Origin: an uncultured Clostridium sp.
GTDB lineage: Bacteria; Bacillota; Clostridia; TANB77; CAG-508
Reading direction: 5' to 3'
Assembly (NCBI GenBank): GCA_948442365.1
Contig: CAOJRU010000010.1
Span: 1-64,000, forward strand
Length of the DNA stretch: 64,000 nucleotides
In this document: positions 6,632-16,077 of the stretch, piece by piece
How positions within the stretch are numbered: the first letter of the stretch is position 1
Layout: the number at the start of each line of letters is the position of its first letter
Notes under the pieces: generated by a model
What the model was told of the DNA's origin: nothing
What the model saw: only the letters and a program-made list of their open reading frames with translations
Databases searched by the model: none
Translations under genes and position numbers: made by a program

Positions 6632-7822
6632 ATGTACGAAATATTTGCAGATTTACATGTACACATAGGAAGAAGCGAAAAAGGAAAGCCAATTAAAATA
6701 ACAGCGGCAAGAAGTCTGAATTTTGCTAATATTGCGAAGGAATGTGCAGACAGAAAGGGGATTCATGTAGTTGGTATTATAGACTGTGCATCTCCTTATG
6801 TAATAGAGGATATTGAGAATTTCTTAAAAACTGGAGAGGCCTATGAATTAGAAGATGGGGGAATTATTTATAAAGATAAAGTATGTATTCTATTGGGAAG
6901 CGAAGTAGAAACTTCAGAAAAAGGAAGAAATGGCAAATGTGGAAGTGCTCACAATGTATGCTTTTTTCCACATTTAAAAGATATTAAAGGATTTTCCAAT
7001 GAATTAAGTCATCATTTGAAAAATATTACTTTAAGTACGCAAAGATCCGATTTATCTGGATATGATTTAATGGATATGGTAGAAAAATATAAAGGGATTT
7101 TAATCCCAGCTCATGTTTTTACACCACATAAAAGCTATTATGGAAATTGTACAGACCGATTAGAAAATATATTTAAAGAGAAATTTGATAAAATATTTGC
7201 CATTGAATTGGGGCTAAGTTCAGATACTTATTTAGCAGATACTATATCAGAGTTAGAAACTAGAACTTTTGTAACCAATTCCGATGCTCATTCTTTACCT
7301 AAAATTGCAAGAGAATATAATAAAATGCAAGTAGAAGATATATCCTTTAAAGAAGTGGTTATGGCATTAAAGAATGAAGGAGGAAGAAAGGTATTAGCTA
7401 ATTATGGGTTAGATCCAAAACTTGGAAAATATCATAGAACTTATTGTGATGATTGCGAAGAAGCAATTGAAACCAAAGAACCAGTTGAAAATTGTCCAAG
7501 ATGTGGTGGAAAGAATGTAACTTTTGGTGTTTTTGATCGAATTGAATTGATTAAGGATAAAAAAGAAACAAAAAGTTCTAAAAGTAGACCACCTTATATT
7601 TATCAAGTTCCGCTTGGATTTATTCCAGGTGTAGGAGGAAAAACAATTGATAAATTACTAAATACGTTTGAAACAGAAATGAATATCCTTCATAAGCTTT
7701 CAAAAGACGACATAGAAGCAGTAGTCGGAGAAAAAGTAGCCAATCATATTGTAAGTGCCAGAGAAGGGAAGATGCAAATTCACGCAGGTGGTGGCGGAAA
7801 TTATGGAAAAGTAGAAGGATAA
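6632..7822 (+). CDS. EndoQ-like PHP-domain endonuclease
   Basis: A 396-residue protein of the endonuclease Q family, which nicks DNA 5' of deaminated bases (uracil, hypoxanthine). The ATG at 6632 follows AGGAGAAAG; an in-frame codon at 6596 lies inside a hairpin and is rejected. The PHP domain has metal ligands in DLHVHIGR, GSEVETSE and TNSDAHS. A zinc-finger insert CDDCEE...CPRCGG and a helix-hairpin-helix-like GFIPGVGGKTIDKLL follow. This domain order is diagnostic of EndoQ/YqxK-type proteins. Base-repair specificity is inferred from the family. Confidence 0.85.
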   Translation: MYEIFADLHVHIGRSEKGKPIKITAARSLNFANIAKECADRKGIHVVGIIDCASPYVIEDIENFLKTGEAYELEDGGIIYKDKVCILLGSEVETSEKGRNGKCGSAHNVCFFPHLKDIKGFSNELSHHLKNITLSTQRSDLSGYDLMDMVEKYKGILIPAHVFTPHKSYYGNCTDRLENIFKEKFDKIFAIELGLSSDTYLADTISELETRTFVTNSDAHSLPKIAREYNKMQVEDISFKEVVMALKNEGGRKVLANYGLDPKLGKYHRTYCDDCEEAIETKEPVENCPRCGGKNVTFGVFDRIELIKDKKETKSSKSRPPYIYQVPLGFIPGVGGKTIDKLLNTFETEMNILHKLSKDDIEAVVGEKVANHIVSAREGKMQIHAGGGGNYGKVEG

Positions 7823-7824
7823 GA

Positions 7825-7887
7825 GGTTGTCACTGGTTCTGGTTTTTTTGCAAGTTTAAAAAAATCCAGAACCAGTGGCAACCTTTT
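7825..7887 (+). terminator. long terminator hairpin using the GTTGCCACTGG repeat
   Basis: GGTTGTCACTGGTTCTGG pairs with CCAGAACCAGTGGCAACC and is followed by TTTT. The arm sequence recurs near 11152, 43055, 45170 and 48083. Confidence 0.7.
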
Positions 7888-7950
7888 AAAAATAGTTCTA
7901 AAAAACTCCTTATCGAATACACATTATGTATAAAGATAAGGAGAAAATTT

Positions 7951-8589
7951 ATGAAAAGAGACAAACGAATAAAATTATTAGAAATAATAAAGCAACATGT
8001 TAGTAACAACAAAAAGGAATATATATTAGTAGCATTATTATTTATCATTGGAATATTTCTTGGTGTTTTTTTTGTTAATAATGTACAAGAAGCACAAAAG
8101 ACAGAGATTACAACATATTTTAATAGTTTCATAGAAAAGATGAAGAATACAGAAGAGTTAAACCAAATAGAATTATTAAAAAGTAGCATAGGGCATAACC
8201 TTGTATTAGCAATTGTTTTGTGGTTTTTTGGAACCACTGTAATTGGGATACCAGTGGTTTTTGGTCTCGTATTATATAGAGGTTTTTGTTTGGGATATAC
8301 CATTGCCGTATGCATTACCATTATGGGATTGCAGAAAGGAATTCTATTTGTACTAATTTTATTAGTATTACAAAATATACTATTTATACCTGCTATCTTA
8401 GCATTAGCAGTAAGTGGTTTCAAATTGTATAAATCCATTATAAAAGATAGAAATAAAGAAAATGTGAAAATAGAAGTAGTAAGACACACTATCTTTTCTC
8501 TTATCATGCTGATGGTTTTAATGTTATCATCCGTAATAGAAATCTTTATATCAACCAATATTTTGAAAGGAATTATAAAATATTTTTAA
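7951..8589 (+). CDS. spoIIM: stage II sporulation protein M
   Basis: A 212-residue integral membrane protein of the SpoIIM/DUF95 family. In endospore formers SpoIIM, with SpoIID and SpoIIP, drives septal peptidoglycan remodelling and engulfment. Several hydrophobic segments are visible: a first helix near residues 24-43 (ILVALLFIIGIFLGVFF), then three or four packed helices from LVLAIVLWFFGTTVIGIP onward, with the family-typical YRGFCLGYTIA. Size matches the family. xerD follows 102 bp downstream, the usual clostridial neighbour order. Confidence 0.9.
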   Translation: MKRDKRIKLLEIIKQHVSNNKKEYILVALLFIIGIFLGVFFVNNVQEAQKTEITTYFNSFIEKMKNTEELNQIELLKSSIGHNLVLAIVLWFFGTTVIGIPVVFGLVLYRGFCLGYTIAVCITIMGLQKGILFVLILLVLQNILFIPAILALAVSGFKLYKSIIKDRNKENVKIEVVRHTIFSLIMLMVLMLSSVIEIFISTNILKGIIKYF

Positions 8590-8606
8590 AAATATTAAAA
8601 AATCTA

Positions 8607-8635
8607 TTTACAATTTTCAAAATGTTTGATATAAC
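8607..8635 (+). promoter_or_regulatory. xerD: predicted promoter of xerD
   Basis: TTTACA (8607-8612), 17 nt, TATAAC (8630-8635), about 57 bp before the xerD start. Confidence 0.55.
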
Positions 8636-8691
8636 ATATATAGTTTATGTTAATAGATTATTTTAAATTATAGCAGAGGTAGGGGAATTAA

Positions 8692-9573
8692 ATGGAAAGA
8701 CAGTTAAAACATTTTTTTGAATTTTTAGAAAATGATAAGAAATTATCAGAAAACACATTACAATCTTACAAAAGAGATTTAAAGCAATTTAGAAGATATT
8801 TGGAAGCATGTGAGCTTCATTATAACAAAGTAAAAGAAGAAGATATAAAAGATTATATCAGAGAATTACAAGAACAAGGCAAGAAAGCATCAAGTATATC
8901 TAGGGGGATTGCTTCTATTCGTTCATTCTATCAATTTGTATTGAAAAATAAGAAAGTAAAAGTGGATCCAACAGAGAATATTCAATCACCAAAAATAGAA
9001 AAAAGAATTCCAAGTGTATTAACATCAAAAGAAGTGGAATTATTATTAGACCAACCAAAAGATGTTGACTTAAAAGGAATTCGTGATAAGGCTATGCTTG
9101 AATTTGCCTATGCAACAGGAATGAGAGTAACAGAAATTATTTCTTTAGATATAACAGATGTGAATTTAGAAGAAGGCTATGTAACTTGTAAGCATGGTGC
9201 GAAACAACGTAACATACCATTAGGAAATTTATCATTAAAAGCATTAAAAGAATATGTAGAAGAAGCAAGAGATATATTAGTAAAAACAGAAGAAGAACAA
9301 GCTTTATTTGTTAATATTAATGGAAGTAGATTGACCAGACAAGGTTTCTGGAAGATTATTAAATTCTATAAAGAACAAGCACATATTACAAAGGATATTA
9401 CACCACATGTTCTAAGACATTCTTTTGCAACCCATCTTTTACAAAATGGAGCAGATTTAAAAGCAATCCAAACAATGCTTGGACATTCCGATATTTCTTC
9501 AACACAAGTGTATATGCAATTTCAAGATGAAGGAATTAAAAATGTATATAGAAAAGCTCATCCAAGAGCATAA
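8692..9573 (+). CDS. xerD: site-specific tyrosine recombinase XerD
   Basis: A 293-residue tyrosine recombinase that resolves chromosome dimers at dif. The N-terminal SAM-like core-binding domain covers about residues 1-85 (SENTLQSYKRDLKQFRRYL). The catalytic domain shows the R-K-HxxR-H-Y set: ATGMRVTEI (Arg), HVLRHSFATHLL (His/Arg), GHSDISSTQVY (His and nucleophile Tyr). Length equals XerD. It follows spoIIM, as in many clostridia, rather than lying in an integrase context, which supports the housekeeping assignment. Confidence 0.93.
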   Translation: MERQLKHFFEFLENDKKLSENTLQSYKRDLKQFRRYLEACELHYNKVKEEDIKDYIRELQEQGKKASSISRGIASIRSFYQFVLKNKKVKVDPTENIQSPKIEKRIPSVLTSKEVELLLDQPKDVDLKGIRDKAMLEFAYATGMRVTEIISLDITDVNLEEGYVTCKHGAKQRNIPLGNLSLKALKEYVEEARDILVKTEEEQALFVNINGSRLTRQGFWKIIKFYKEQAHITKDITPHVLRHSFATHLLQNGADLKAIQTMLGHSDISSTQVYMQFQDEGIKNVYRKAHPRA

Positions 9574-9640
9574 TTTAATTGATATCAATAAAAAAGAAAA
9601 AGGAATTACTATTTGTTTATAAAATAATAATTCTTTTTTT

Positions 9641-10067
9641 AGTTTCGATTTTTGGCAAGATCAGCTCCCTCTTCTGGCGTAAATAGGGTGCATTTTATTA
9701 TTTCCTTGTTCATTTCACTTGAAAAGAAACTGTAAGTGATAAAATGAGTCTCTTTCACGTTCAAGACAGTATTCTATCTTTTGAATAAATGAAGTGTGTG
9801 ACTGAAATGAATTTAGAAATTCTTCAATCATTTTAGGGAAAGTGTTCACGCGTTTTGCGTGGAAGGGTGCCCTAAAATGATTTTAGAATTTCTTGATTTA
9901 TGTAGGGAACCAGTAAATTTATGAAAAAAATAGAATACTGTCTTGCCTTGAACATCTCTCATTTTCTTACTGAACAATTTTTATTTCTCGTTCCAATCAA
10001 GCAGTCATAATAAAATGCACCCTATTTACGCCAGAAGAGGGAGCTGATCTTGCCAAAAATCGAAACT
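9641..10067. repeat. 427-bp hairpin element A, 60-bp perfect terminal inverted repeats
   Basis: Positions 9641-9700 are the perfect reverse complement of 10008-10067. The interior continues the fold: CAAGACAGTATTCTAT/ATAGAATACTGTCTTG, then TAGAAATTCT/AGAATTTCT, then ATTTTAGGG/CCCTAAAAT around a small ACGC-GTTTT-GCGT hairpin. The inner core (about 9782-9930) is homologous to element B at 24724-24945. No ORF of useful size is present. It could be a non-autonomous mobile element or a large structured RNA; the gap between xerD and pssD holds nothing else but a promoter. Confidence 0.85.
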
Positions 10068-10084
10068 TAAATTTTATATTTTAC

Positions 10085-10113
10085 TAGACATTAAAGGAAA
10101 AAAACGATATAAT
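10085..10113 (+). promoter_or_regulatory. predicted promoter of the glycosyltransferase pair
   Basis: TAGACA (10085-10090), 17 nt, TATAAT (10108-10113), just outside the right arm of hairpin element A. Confidence 0.65.
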
Positions 10114-10152
10114 AAACATGTTAAAAATGTGAACATAGAAGGTGTAAAAATA

Positions 10153-10626
10153 TTGAAAAAGAAAGTATTATTTATATCAAGTACGGGTGGACATTTAAAC
10201 GAACTTATGCAACTATCACCATTATTTGAAAAATATGACTATCAAATCATAACAGAAAAAGACAAAGTAAATGAGAATTTAAAAGAAAAATATGGTGATA
10301 AAATATACTTCTTGCCTTACGGAACAAGAGCAAAGCTATTTTCTTATATTTTTAAATATTTATATTTATGTTTAAAAACCATTTACTTGTATTTTAAACT
10401 ACATCCCAAAGTTATTGTAACAACAGGAACTCATACAGCAGGTCCAATGTGTTATTTAGGTAAAATCTTTGGCAGTAAAATAATTTATATAGAAACATTT
10501 GCTAATACCCATAAAAAAACAGCCACAGGAAGACTTATTTACCCAATAGCGGACTTATTTATTGTACAATGGGAAGAAATGCTTGCTTTATATCCTAAAG
10601 CTATATATGGAGGTTCAATTTATTAA
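10153..10626 (+). CDS. Alg14/PssD-like glycosyltransferase subunit
   Basis: About 157 residues from TTG at 10153, which has GAAGGTG 8 nt upstream; the in-frame GTG at 10129 lacks a ribosome site. It begins KKKVLFISSTGGHLNELMQL, the GGH signature of the membrane-anchoring half of split GT28-type transferases (Alg14, PssD, CpsF). A hydrophobic stretch near residues 60-80 fits membrane association. It overlaps the next gene by TAATG, so translation is coupled. The pair would add a UDP-sugar to a lipid-linked acceptor; sugar unknown. Confidence 0.85.
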   Translation: MKKKVLFISSTGGHLNELMQLSPLFEKYDYQIITEKDKVNENLKEKYGDKIYFLPYGTRAKLFSYIFKYLYLCLKTIYLYFKLHPKVIVTTGTHTAGPMCYLGKIFGSKIIYIETFANTHKKTATGRLIYPIADLFIVQWEEMLALYPKAIYGGSIY

Positions 10627-11105
10627 TGATTTTAGTATTATTAGGAACACAAAATAATAGTTTTCATCGACTATTAGAAGAAATAGAAAGACTCATACAA
10701 GATGGCATCATGCAAGAAGAAGTAGTAATACAGGCTGGTTATACCAAATATCAATCTCCCAATATGAAAATATTAGATTTTATTTCTAAGGAAGAATTGG
10801 AAGAATGGCAAAACAAGGCAGATGTCATTATCACACATGGAGGAGTAGGTTCCATACTATCCTCTATTACAAAAGGTAAAAAAGTGATAGCCATACCACG
10901 ATTACATCAATATGAAGAACATGTCAATGATCATCAAAAAGAAATAGTGGAACTGTTTAATGAAAAGGGATATATTATAGGGAAACAAGGAATAGAAGAT
11001 TTAGAGGAGGCACTAAAAGAAGTAAAAGAATTTAAGCCTCAAAAATATCAATCAAATCATGATAAGATGTTAAAAATAATAGAAGAGTTTATTGAAAATT
11101 GTTAG
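10626..11105 (+). CDS. Alg13/PssE-like glycosyltransferase catalytic subunit
   Basis: A 159-residue protein carrying the nucleotide-sugar-binding half of a split GT28 enzyme: MILVLLGTQNNSFHRLL at the start, then ITHGGVGSILSSITKGKKV, the donor-binding glycine motif. PRLHQYEEHVNDHQKEIV matches the C-terminal UDP-GlcNAc-binding region. Its start codon overlaps the stop of the Alg14-like partner, as in PssD/PssE pairs. This is a natural two-gene enzyme, not a frameshift. Likely role is cell-surface polysaccharide or glycolipid synthesis. Confidence 0.87.
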   Translation: MILVLLGTQNNSFHRLLEEIERLIQDGIMQEEVVIQAGYTKYQSPNMKILDFISKEELEEWQNKADVIITHGGVGSILSSITKGKKVIAIPRLHQYEEHVNDHQKEIVELFNEKGYIIGKQGIEDLEEALKEVKEFKPQKYQSNHDKMLKIIEEFIENC

Positions 11106-11255
11106 GTTTGGGGACGTTTCTTTTTTAGACATCAGTAAGGTTACCAAATAAACTCGGAACCAATGGCAACTAGATTACTAATGATTTTGTTGCTAATTAT
11201 TCTAAGAGATGATCCCAAAACGACAAAAATGTCGGAAAAGAAATGTCCTCAAAAG
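11106..11255. repeat. composite REP-like intergenic repeats
   Basis: Holds GGGGACGTTTCTTTTTTAGACA near 11112-11133 (GGGGACG motif), an inverse copy of GTTGCCA-TTGGTTCC near 11152-11168, and a CCCAAAACGACAAAAATG segment near 11213-11231 that recurs at about 20790. No ORF with a ribosome site is present. Confidence 0.55.
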
Positions 11256-11265
11256 GAGAGATTTT

Positions 11266-13149
11266 GTGGCAAAAAAAGAAGTAGTAAATAAAGTATTAAA
11301 TTCGATAGGAATTGCTATTTTGATAGGAATTTTGTTGATAATAAAGACATTTTTATTTTATCATAGTACGATAGCGATAAATGAAAAATTAGAATTCAAC
11401 ACACTAATAGGTACGATTAGCTTTATTATAGTAATAGTATGTTTTTTAAGCATTTTACCCAACAGAACGAGAATCATCGTATCAATTATAATAGATTTTG
11501 TAATAAGTCTTTTGTTATTTGGCGATCATGTTTACTATGTCTATTCTAATAGTGTATTATCGGTAGCGCAAATTAGTAATCTTCAATATGGGGAAGAAAT
11601 TATGAATACTTTGCCAATGGTAATACAAATGAAGCAGATTTTATACTTTTTAGACATTTTAATTTTTATAGGTTTATTACTTACTAAAATAGTAAAGTTA
11701 GAAAAGAAAGAAAAAAATACCAAAAAGCAAATAACGATAAAAGCAGTGGTAGGCGTTATAGGAATTGTTATTTTTTGTTTTGTTGGCATAAATTATGTGG
11801 AAAAGGGAAAACAAAAATCGTATAATAAGGATTTACAAATTCGCGAAGCTACGATTTTTGGATATCATATTTCAGACATAGCAAATGCTTTTACAGCGAA
11901 GCAACAAACAAAATATAAAACTTATGATTCTATGATACAAGATTATAATAACTTAAAGAATGAGTATGAAATTCAATATGGACAAGAAAGGTATCCATTA
12001 AAGGGGATATTAGAAGATAAAAATCTTATTATTTTGCAATTAGAATCTGTGCAAGAGTTTATACTTTATAAAGAAATTAATGGAGTGGCAATTACGCCTA
12101 ATTTGAATCAGTTTTTAACTGAAAATATTGAATTTACCAACATGCATATGCAAAGTTATTCAACCACTGCTGATTCAGAACATTCTATGATAACTTCTAT
12201 TTATCCAATGGAAAATGGAATGTCATTTAGTAGATATTTTACCAATACCTATGATGATTTATTTAAGATATTCAATCAAAAAGATTATCATACTTCTTAT
12301 ATGCATGGTAATTATCCTTATTTTTGGAATCGTGGAAATGTATATGGACGTTTTGATTTAGATGAATTAGTTTTCAAAGAACAATTTGAAGATTTATCAG
12401 AAAATATCAATGGCGATTTGTCAGATGAATTGTTTTATAAACAAGCAGTACAAAAATGGAAAACATATGATAATCCTTTTATGTCTTATATAGTAGCAGT
12501 TTCTTCTCATACACCATATACATTGGAAGGATTACAAGATAGAAGTAAGGTTAGTATCGATGTAGGAAAATATAAAGATACGTATTTTGGTAATTATTTA
12601 GAGGCAATGAATTATGCAGATTATGCTTTTGGAATCTTGTTACAAGAGTTAAAAGAAGAAGGCTTATATGAAGATACGGCTATTCTAGTTTTTGGAGATC
12701 ATAATGGCTTAAATATGTATAATGAAGAAATGATAGATTTTTTAAGTTATACCAATGCTAATCTAACCGATGTAGATATAAAATTAAATTATACCAGAGT
12801 GGCTTGTGGATTAAAAATACCAGGAGGTATGAGTGGAATAAAGATAGAAAAGCCAATTAATAAGTTAGATATGAAACCTACTTTGGCGTATCTATTTAAA
12901 TTAGAGGATAATTTTTCATTAGGGACAAATGTTTTTACGAATAAAGATTTTGTGTGTCTTAATAATGAAAGAATCATAACCAGTCGACATTATTATGATG
13001 AGGTATGGTATGATAGAAAAACAGGAGAGGCCTTGAATGAGGAAGAGTTGGATGAAGATACCAGAAATTTATTAGAGAAGTATTATCAATCTATGAAAAG
13101 GGAGCTAGATATTTCAAACTCGATTAGTGTGAATAATTTGTTAAAATAG
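11266..13149 (+). CDS. LTA synthase family membrane phosphoglycerol transferase
   Basis: About 627 residues from GTG at 11266 (AAGGAGAG 5 nt upstream); an ATG at 11209 lies in an intergenic repeat and is rejected. Five N-terminal membrane helices cover about residues 15-185, followed by an extracellular sulfatase/AlkP domain. Key residues are LIILQLESVQEF (metal Glu), YSTTADSEHSMITSIYP (catalytic Thr), MHGNYPYFWNR, SHTPY and FGDHNGL (metal Asp-His). It polymerises or transfers glycerol-phosphate from phosphatidylglycerol to lipoteichoic acid-like polymers. Exact paralogue (LtaS, YfnI, YvgJ) cannot be resolved. Confidence 0.87.
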   Translation: MAKKEVVNKVLNSIGIAILIGILLIIKTFLFYHSTIAINEKLEFNTLIGTISFIIVIVCFLSILPNRTRIIVSIIIDFVISLLLFGDHVYYVYSNSVLSVAQISNLQYGEEIMNTLPMVIQMKQILYFLDILIFIGLLLTKIVKLEKKEKNTKKQITIKAVVGVIGIVIFCFVGINYVEKGKQKSYNKDLQIREATIFGYHISDIANAFTAKQQTKYKTYDSMIQDYNNLKNEYEIQYGQERYPLKGILEDKNLIILQLESVQEFILYKEINGVAITPNLNQFLTENIEFTNMHMQSYSTTADSEHSMITSIYPMENGMSFSRYFTNTYDDLFKIFNQKDYHTSYMHGNYPYFWNRGNVYGRFDLDELVFKEQFEDLSENINGDLSDELFYKQAVQKWKTYDNPFMSYIVAVSSHTPYTLEGLQDRSKVSIDVGKYKDTYFGNYLEAMNYADYAFGILLQELKEEGLYEDTAILVFGDHNGLNMYNEEMIDFLSYTNANLTDVDIKLNYTRVACGLKIPGGMSGIKIEKPINKLDMKPTLAYLFKLEDNFSLGTNVFTNKDFVCLNNERIITSRHYYDEVWYDRKTGEALNEEELDEDTRNLLEKYYQSMKRELDISNSISVNNLLK

Positions 13150-13224
13150 TACAACAATGCTAAAGGAGATTATTTAAGAAATATTTATGTATTGAAAGTT
13201 TAGATAAAAAGAGGAGATTAATTG

Positions 13225-14241
13225 ATGGAAGAAGAAAGGATTGTTAGTCCAGAAATGGAAGGACAAGCAGAAGAAAGACTAGAAAATTCATTAAGACCCA
13301 AAATATTAGAAGAATACATTGGACAAAATAAAGTAAAAGAAAATATGAAAATATACATAGAGGCAGCCAAGAAGAGAGGAGAACCATTAGACCATGTCTT
13401 ATTATATGGACCGCCAGGACTTGGAAAAACGACATTATCTAATATCATATCCAATGAAATGAATTCTAACATTAAAATAACTTCTGGGCCAGCCATTGAA
13501 AAACCAGGTGATTTAGCTTCTTTACTAACAAACTTATCAGAATTTGATGTATTATTCATTGATGAAATTCACAGATTAAGTAAAAGTGTAGAAGAAATAC
13601 TCTATCCAGCTTTAGAAGACTACACCCTAGATATTATTATAGGAAAAGGACCTAGTAGTAGGTCAATTCGATTAGATTTACCCAAATTTACGTTAATTGG
13701 GGCAACAACAAAAGCGGGAGCTTTATCAACACCCTTAAGAGATCGATTTGGAATTGTACATAGATTAGAGTTATATTCTATTGAAGATTTAACAACCATT
13801 GTTAAAAGATCAAGTAAAATTTTAGAAGTAGAAATTGAAAAAGAAGCAGCAATAGAAATAGCGAGAAGATCAAGAGGAACGCCAAGAATTGCGAATCGAC
13901 TATTAAAAAGAGTAAGAGATTATGCCATTGTATTAGGAGATGGAAACATTACCTTAAAAATAACGAAGCATGCCTTAAATCAACTAGAAATTGATGAGCT
14001 TGGCTTAGATGAGATAGATAGAAAAATACTAGAAACTATGATCGTTCAATATGGAGGAAGACCAGTTGGAATAGAAGCATTAGCGGTAAGTATAGGAGAA
14101 GAAATTGATACCATAGAAGATGTATATGAACCATACTTAATTCAAATTGGTTTTATAGCAAGAACCTTAAGAGGAAGACAAGCACTACCACCAGCTTATC
14201 AGCATTTAGGATATGAATGTCGCATGGGGGATGGTTCGTAA
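13225..14241 (+). CDS. ruvB: Holliday junction branch migration helicase RuvB
   Basis: 338 residues from ATG at 13225, with GAGGAG upstream. AAA+ ATPase with Walker [10 protein letters not shown], Walker [10 protein letters not shown], sensor I/arginine-finger region [18 protein letters not shown] and the C-terminal winged helix ([17 protein letters not shown]). It forms hexameric rings on DNA with RuvA; ruvA is not adjacent in this window. Length and motifs are complete. queH follows after about 100 bp. Confidence 0.97.
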   Translation: MEEERIVSPEMEGQAEERLENSLRPKILEEYIGQNKVKENMKIYIEAAKKRGEPLDHVLLYGPPGLGKTTLSNIISNEMNSNIKITSGPAIEKPGDLASLLTNLSEFDVLFIDEIHRLSKSVEEILYPALEDYTLDIIIGKGPSSRSIRLDLPKFTLIGATTKAGALSTPLRDRFGIVHRLELYSIEDLTTIVKRSSKILEVEIEKEAAIEIARRSRGTPRIANRLLKRVRDYAIVLGDGNITLKITKHALNQLEIDELGLDEIDRKILETMIVQYGGRPVGIEALAVSIGEEIDTIEDVYEPYLIQIGFIARTLRGRQALPPAYQHLGYECRMGDGS

Positions 14242-14338
14242 TGAAGATAGGATTTGAAAAAAATTTGGGATGCCCTTAGCTGTGCGAGCTTTAACCGAGC
14301 TTACCGATAAGTAATACCTTTTGATATGGAGGAAAATC

Positions 14339-14896
14339 ATGAAGTTATTATTACATACATGTTGTGCACCTTGTAGTGTGTATTGCATAGATAGTTTAAG
14401 AGAAGAAGGAATCGAGCCAACAGTGTATTGGTTTAATCCTAATATACATCCTTATATGGAATACAAGTTAAGACGAGATTGTTTAAAAGAATATACGAGT
14501 GAAATAGGAATACAGGCTATTTTTGAGGAAAATTATGGATTAAGAGATTTTTGCCAAAATACAATCCATGATTTAGAAAATAGATGTCAAAATTACTGTT
14601 ATCCAGTTCGTCTAGAACAAACAGCCAAATATGCGAAAGAAAATGGATATGATAGTTTTTCAACAACTTTATTAGTTAGTCCTTATCAAAATCATGAGAT
14701 GTTAATAAAGGTAGCAGAAGAAATGGCAAAAAGATATGGAATAAAGTTTGTATATCGAGATTTTAGGATTGGTTTTCGTCAAGGACAAGAAAAGGCAAAG
14801 GAATTGGGATTATATCGACAAAAATATTGTGGTTGTGTTTTTTCAGAGGAGGATAGATACCAAAAACAAATTAAGAAAGATTGTGTAAAGATGTAA
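14339..14896 (+). CDS. queH: epoxyqueuosine reductase QueH
   Basis: 185 residues from ATG at 14339 (TGGAGG 7 nt upstream). DUF208/QueH proteins reduce epoxyqueuosine to queuosine in tRNA using iron-sulfur and adjacent cysteines. The cysteine motifs are visible: LLLHTCCAPCSVYC near the N-terminus, CQNYCYPVR in the middle and KYCGCVFSEED at the C-terminus. The full Cys set argues for activity. It lies between ruvB and an aminopeptidase and is probably transcribed with ruvB. Confidence 0.93.
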   Translation: MKLLLHTCCAPCSVYCIDSLREEGIEPTVYWFNPNIHPYMEYKLRRDCLKEYTSEIGIQAIFEENYGLRDFCQNTIHDLENRCQNYCYPVRLEQTAKYAKENGYDSFSTTLLVSPYQNHEMLIKVAEEMAKRYGIKFVYRDFRIGFRQGQEKAKELGLYRQKYCGCVFSEEDRYQKQIKKDCVKM

Positions 14897-14926
14897 TAGC
14901 AGCTATAAAAAAAGGGAAGTACAAAA

Positions 14927-16063
14927 ATGAAAGAAGAGAAAAAAATGAAAGATATAAGAATAGAAAAACTAGCCAATCAGCTATTAACTTATTCCGTAAA
15001 CATACAAAAAGGAGAAAATATACTAATTGAGCTATTAGGAGAAGAAAGTTTACCACTAGCCAAAGAGTTAATGAGAAAAGCAGAAGAATTAGGAGCAAAA
15101 CCATTTTTTAATATCGTAAATAATGAATTGCTAAGAAGCATGTTAGAAAATGCAACAGAAGAACAAATAAAAACTTATGCCAAACAAGATAGTCAGAGAA
15201 TGAAAGAAATGGACGCTTACATTGGAATAAGAGCGAGTTCTAATCCATCTGAATTAAATGGTATACCGAAAGAAATCATGGAATGGTATCATACCTATTA
15301 TACAAAACAAGTTCATTTTGAAGAAAGAGTAAAAAACACCAAATGGTGTATCATAAGATATCCAAATGCTTCTATGGCACAGATGAGTAAAATGAATCAA
15401 GACGAATTTGAAGATTATTATTTTAAAGTATGTAATTTAGACTATGGAAAAATGGCAAAAGCAATGGATAGTTTAAAAGATTTAATGAATCAAACAGACA
15501 AGGTACACATTATAGGAAACGGAACGGATTTAACATTTAGCATTAAAGGAATACCCGCAGAAAAATATACAGGAACCTTTAATTTACCAGATGGAGAAGT
15601 AGCAACAGCTCCTATCAAAACAAGTGTAAATGGATTTATTACCTACAATACGCAGACAAGCTATGATGGTATTTTATTTCAGGATATTAGATTTGAATTG
15701 AAAGATGGAAAAATCATCAAAGCAACAGCCAATAGAACGAAAGAATTAAATGAGATTTTAGATACCGATGAAGGGGCAAGGTATATAGGAGAATTTGCTT
15801 TGGGGTTGAATCCCTATATAGAAAAGCCAATCGGTGATACCTTGTTTGATGAAAAGATAAGGGGAAGTTTTCACTTTACACCAGGTGATAGTTTAGAAGA
15901 AAGTGATAATGGAAATCGATCCAGTATCCATTGGGATATCGTAACGATTCAAACGCCAGAATATGGAGGAGGAGAAATTTATTTTGACGATGTATTAATT
16001 CGAAAAGACGGCAAATTTGTATTACCAGCGTTACAAGGATTAAATCCAGAAAATTTAATATAA
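14927..16063 (+). CDS. M29-family aminopeptidase
   Basis: A 378-residue cytosolic metallo-aminopeptidase of the thermophilic AmpS/PepS family. The dinuclear metal site is recognisable in the C-terminal half: EFALGLNP (Glu), RGSFHFTPGDS (His) and SSIHWDIV (His, Asp), with GEVATAPI-type sequence as substrate loop. It releases N-terminal residues from peptides. ATG at 14927 has GGGAAG upstream; ATG at 14945 is an alternative. Next gene is 14 bp away, so an operon with the phosphatase is likely. Confidence 0.9.
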   Translation: MKEEKKMKDIRIEKLANQLLTYSVNIQKGENILIELLGEESLPLAKELMRKAEELGAKPFFNIVNNELLRSMLENATEEQIKTYAKQDSQRMKEMDAYIGIRASSNPSELNGIPKEIMEWYHTYYTKQVHFEERVKNTKWCIIRYPNASMAQMSKMNQDEFEDYYFKVCNLDYGKMAKAMDSLKDLMNQTDKVHIIGNGTDLTFSIKGIPAEKYTGTFNLPDGEVATAPIKTSVNGFITYNTQTSYDGILFQDIRFELKDGKIIKATANRTKELNEILDTDEGARYIGEFALGLNPYIEKPIGDTLFDEKIRGSFHFTPGDSLEESDNGNRSSIHWDIVTIQTPEYGGGEIYFDDVLIRKDGKFVLPALQGLNPENLI

Positions 16064-16077
16064 CAGAAAGGAATGTT

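Noticed and set aside
7830..8558. 242-codon antisense ORF across spoIIM
   Set aside because: It lacks a ribosome site and any family signature, and the plus-strand frame is a clear SpoIIM.
10153..11105. The two adjacent glycosyltransferase ORFs as a frameshifted single gene
   Set aside because: Alg14/PssD-like and Alg13/PssE-like subunits are naturally separate proteins, and the second has its own start overlapping the first stop.
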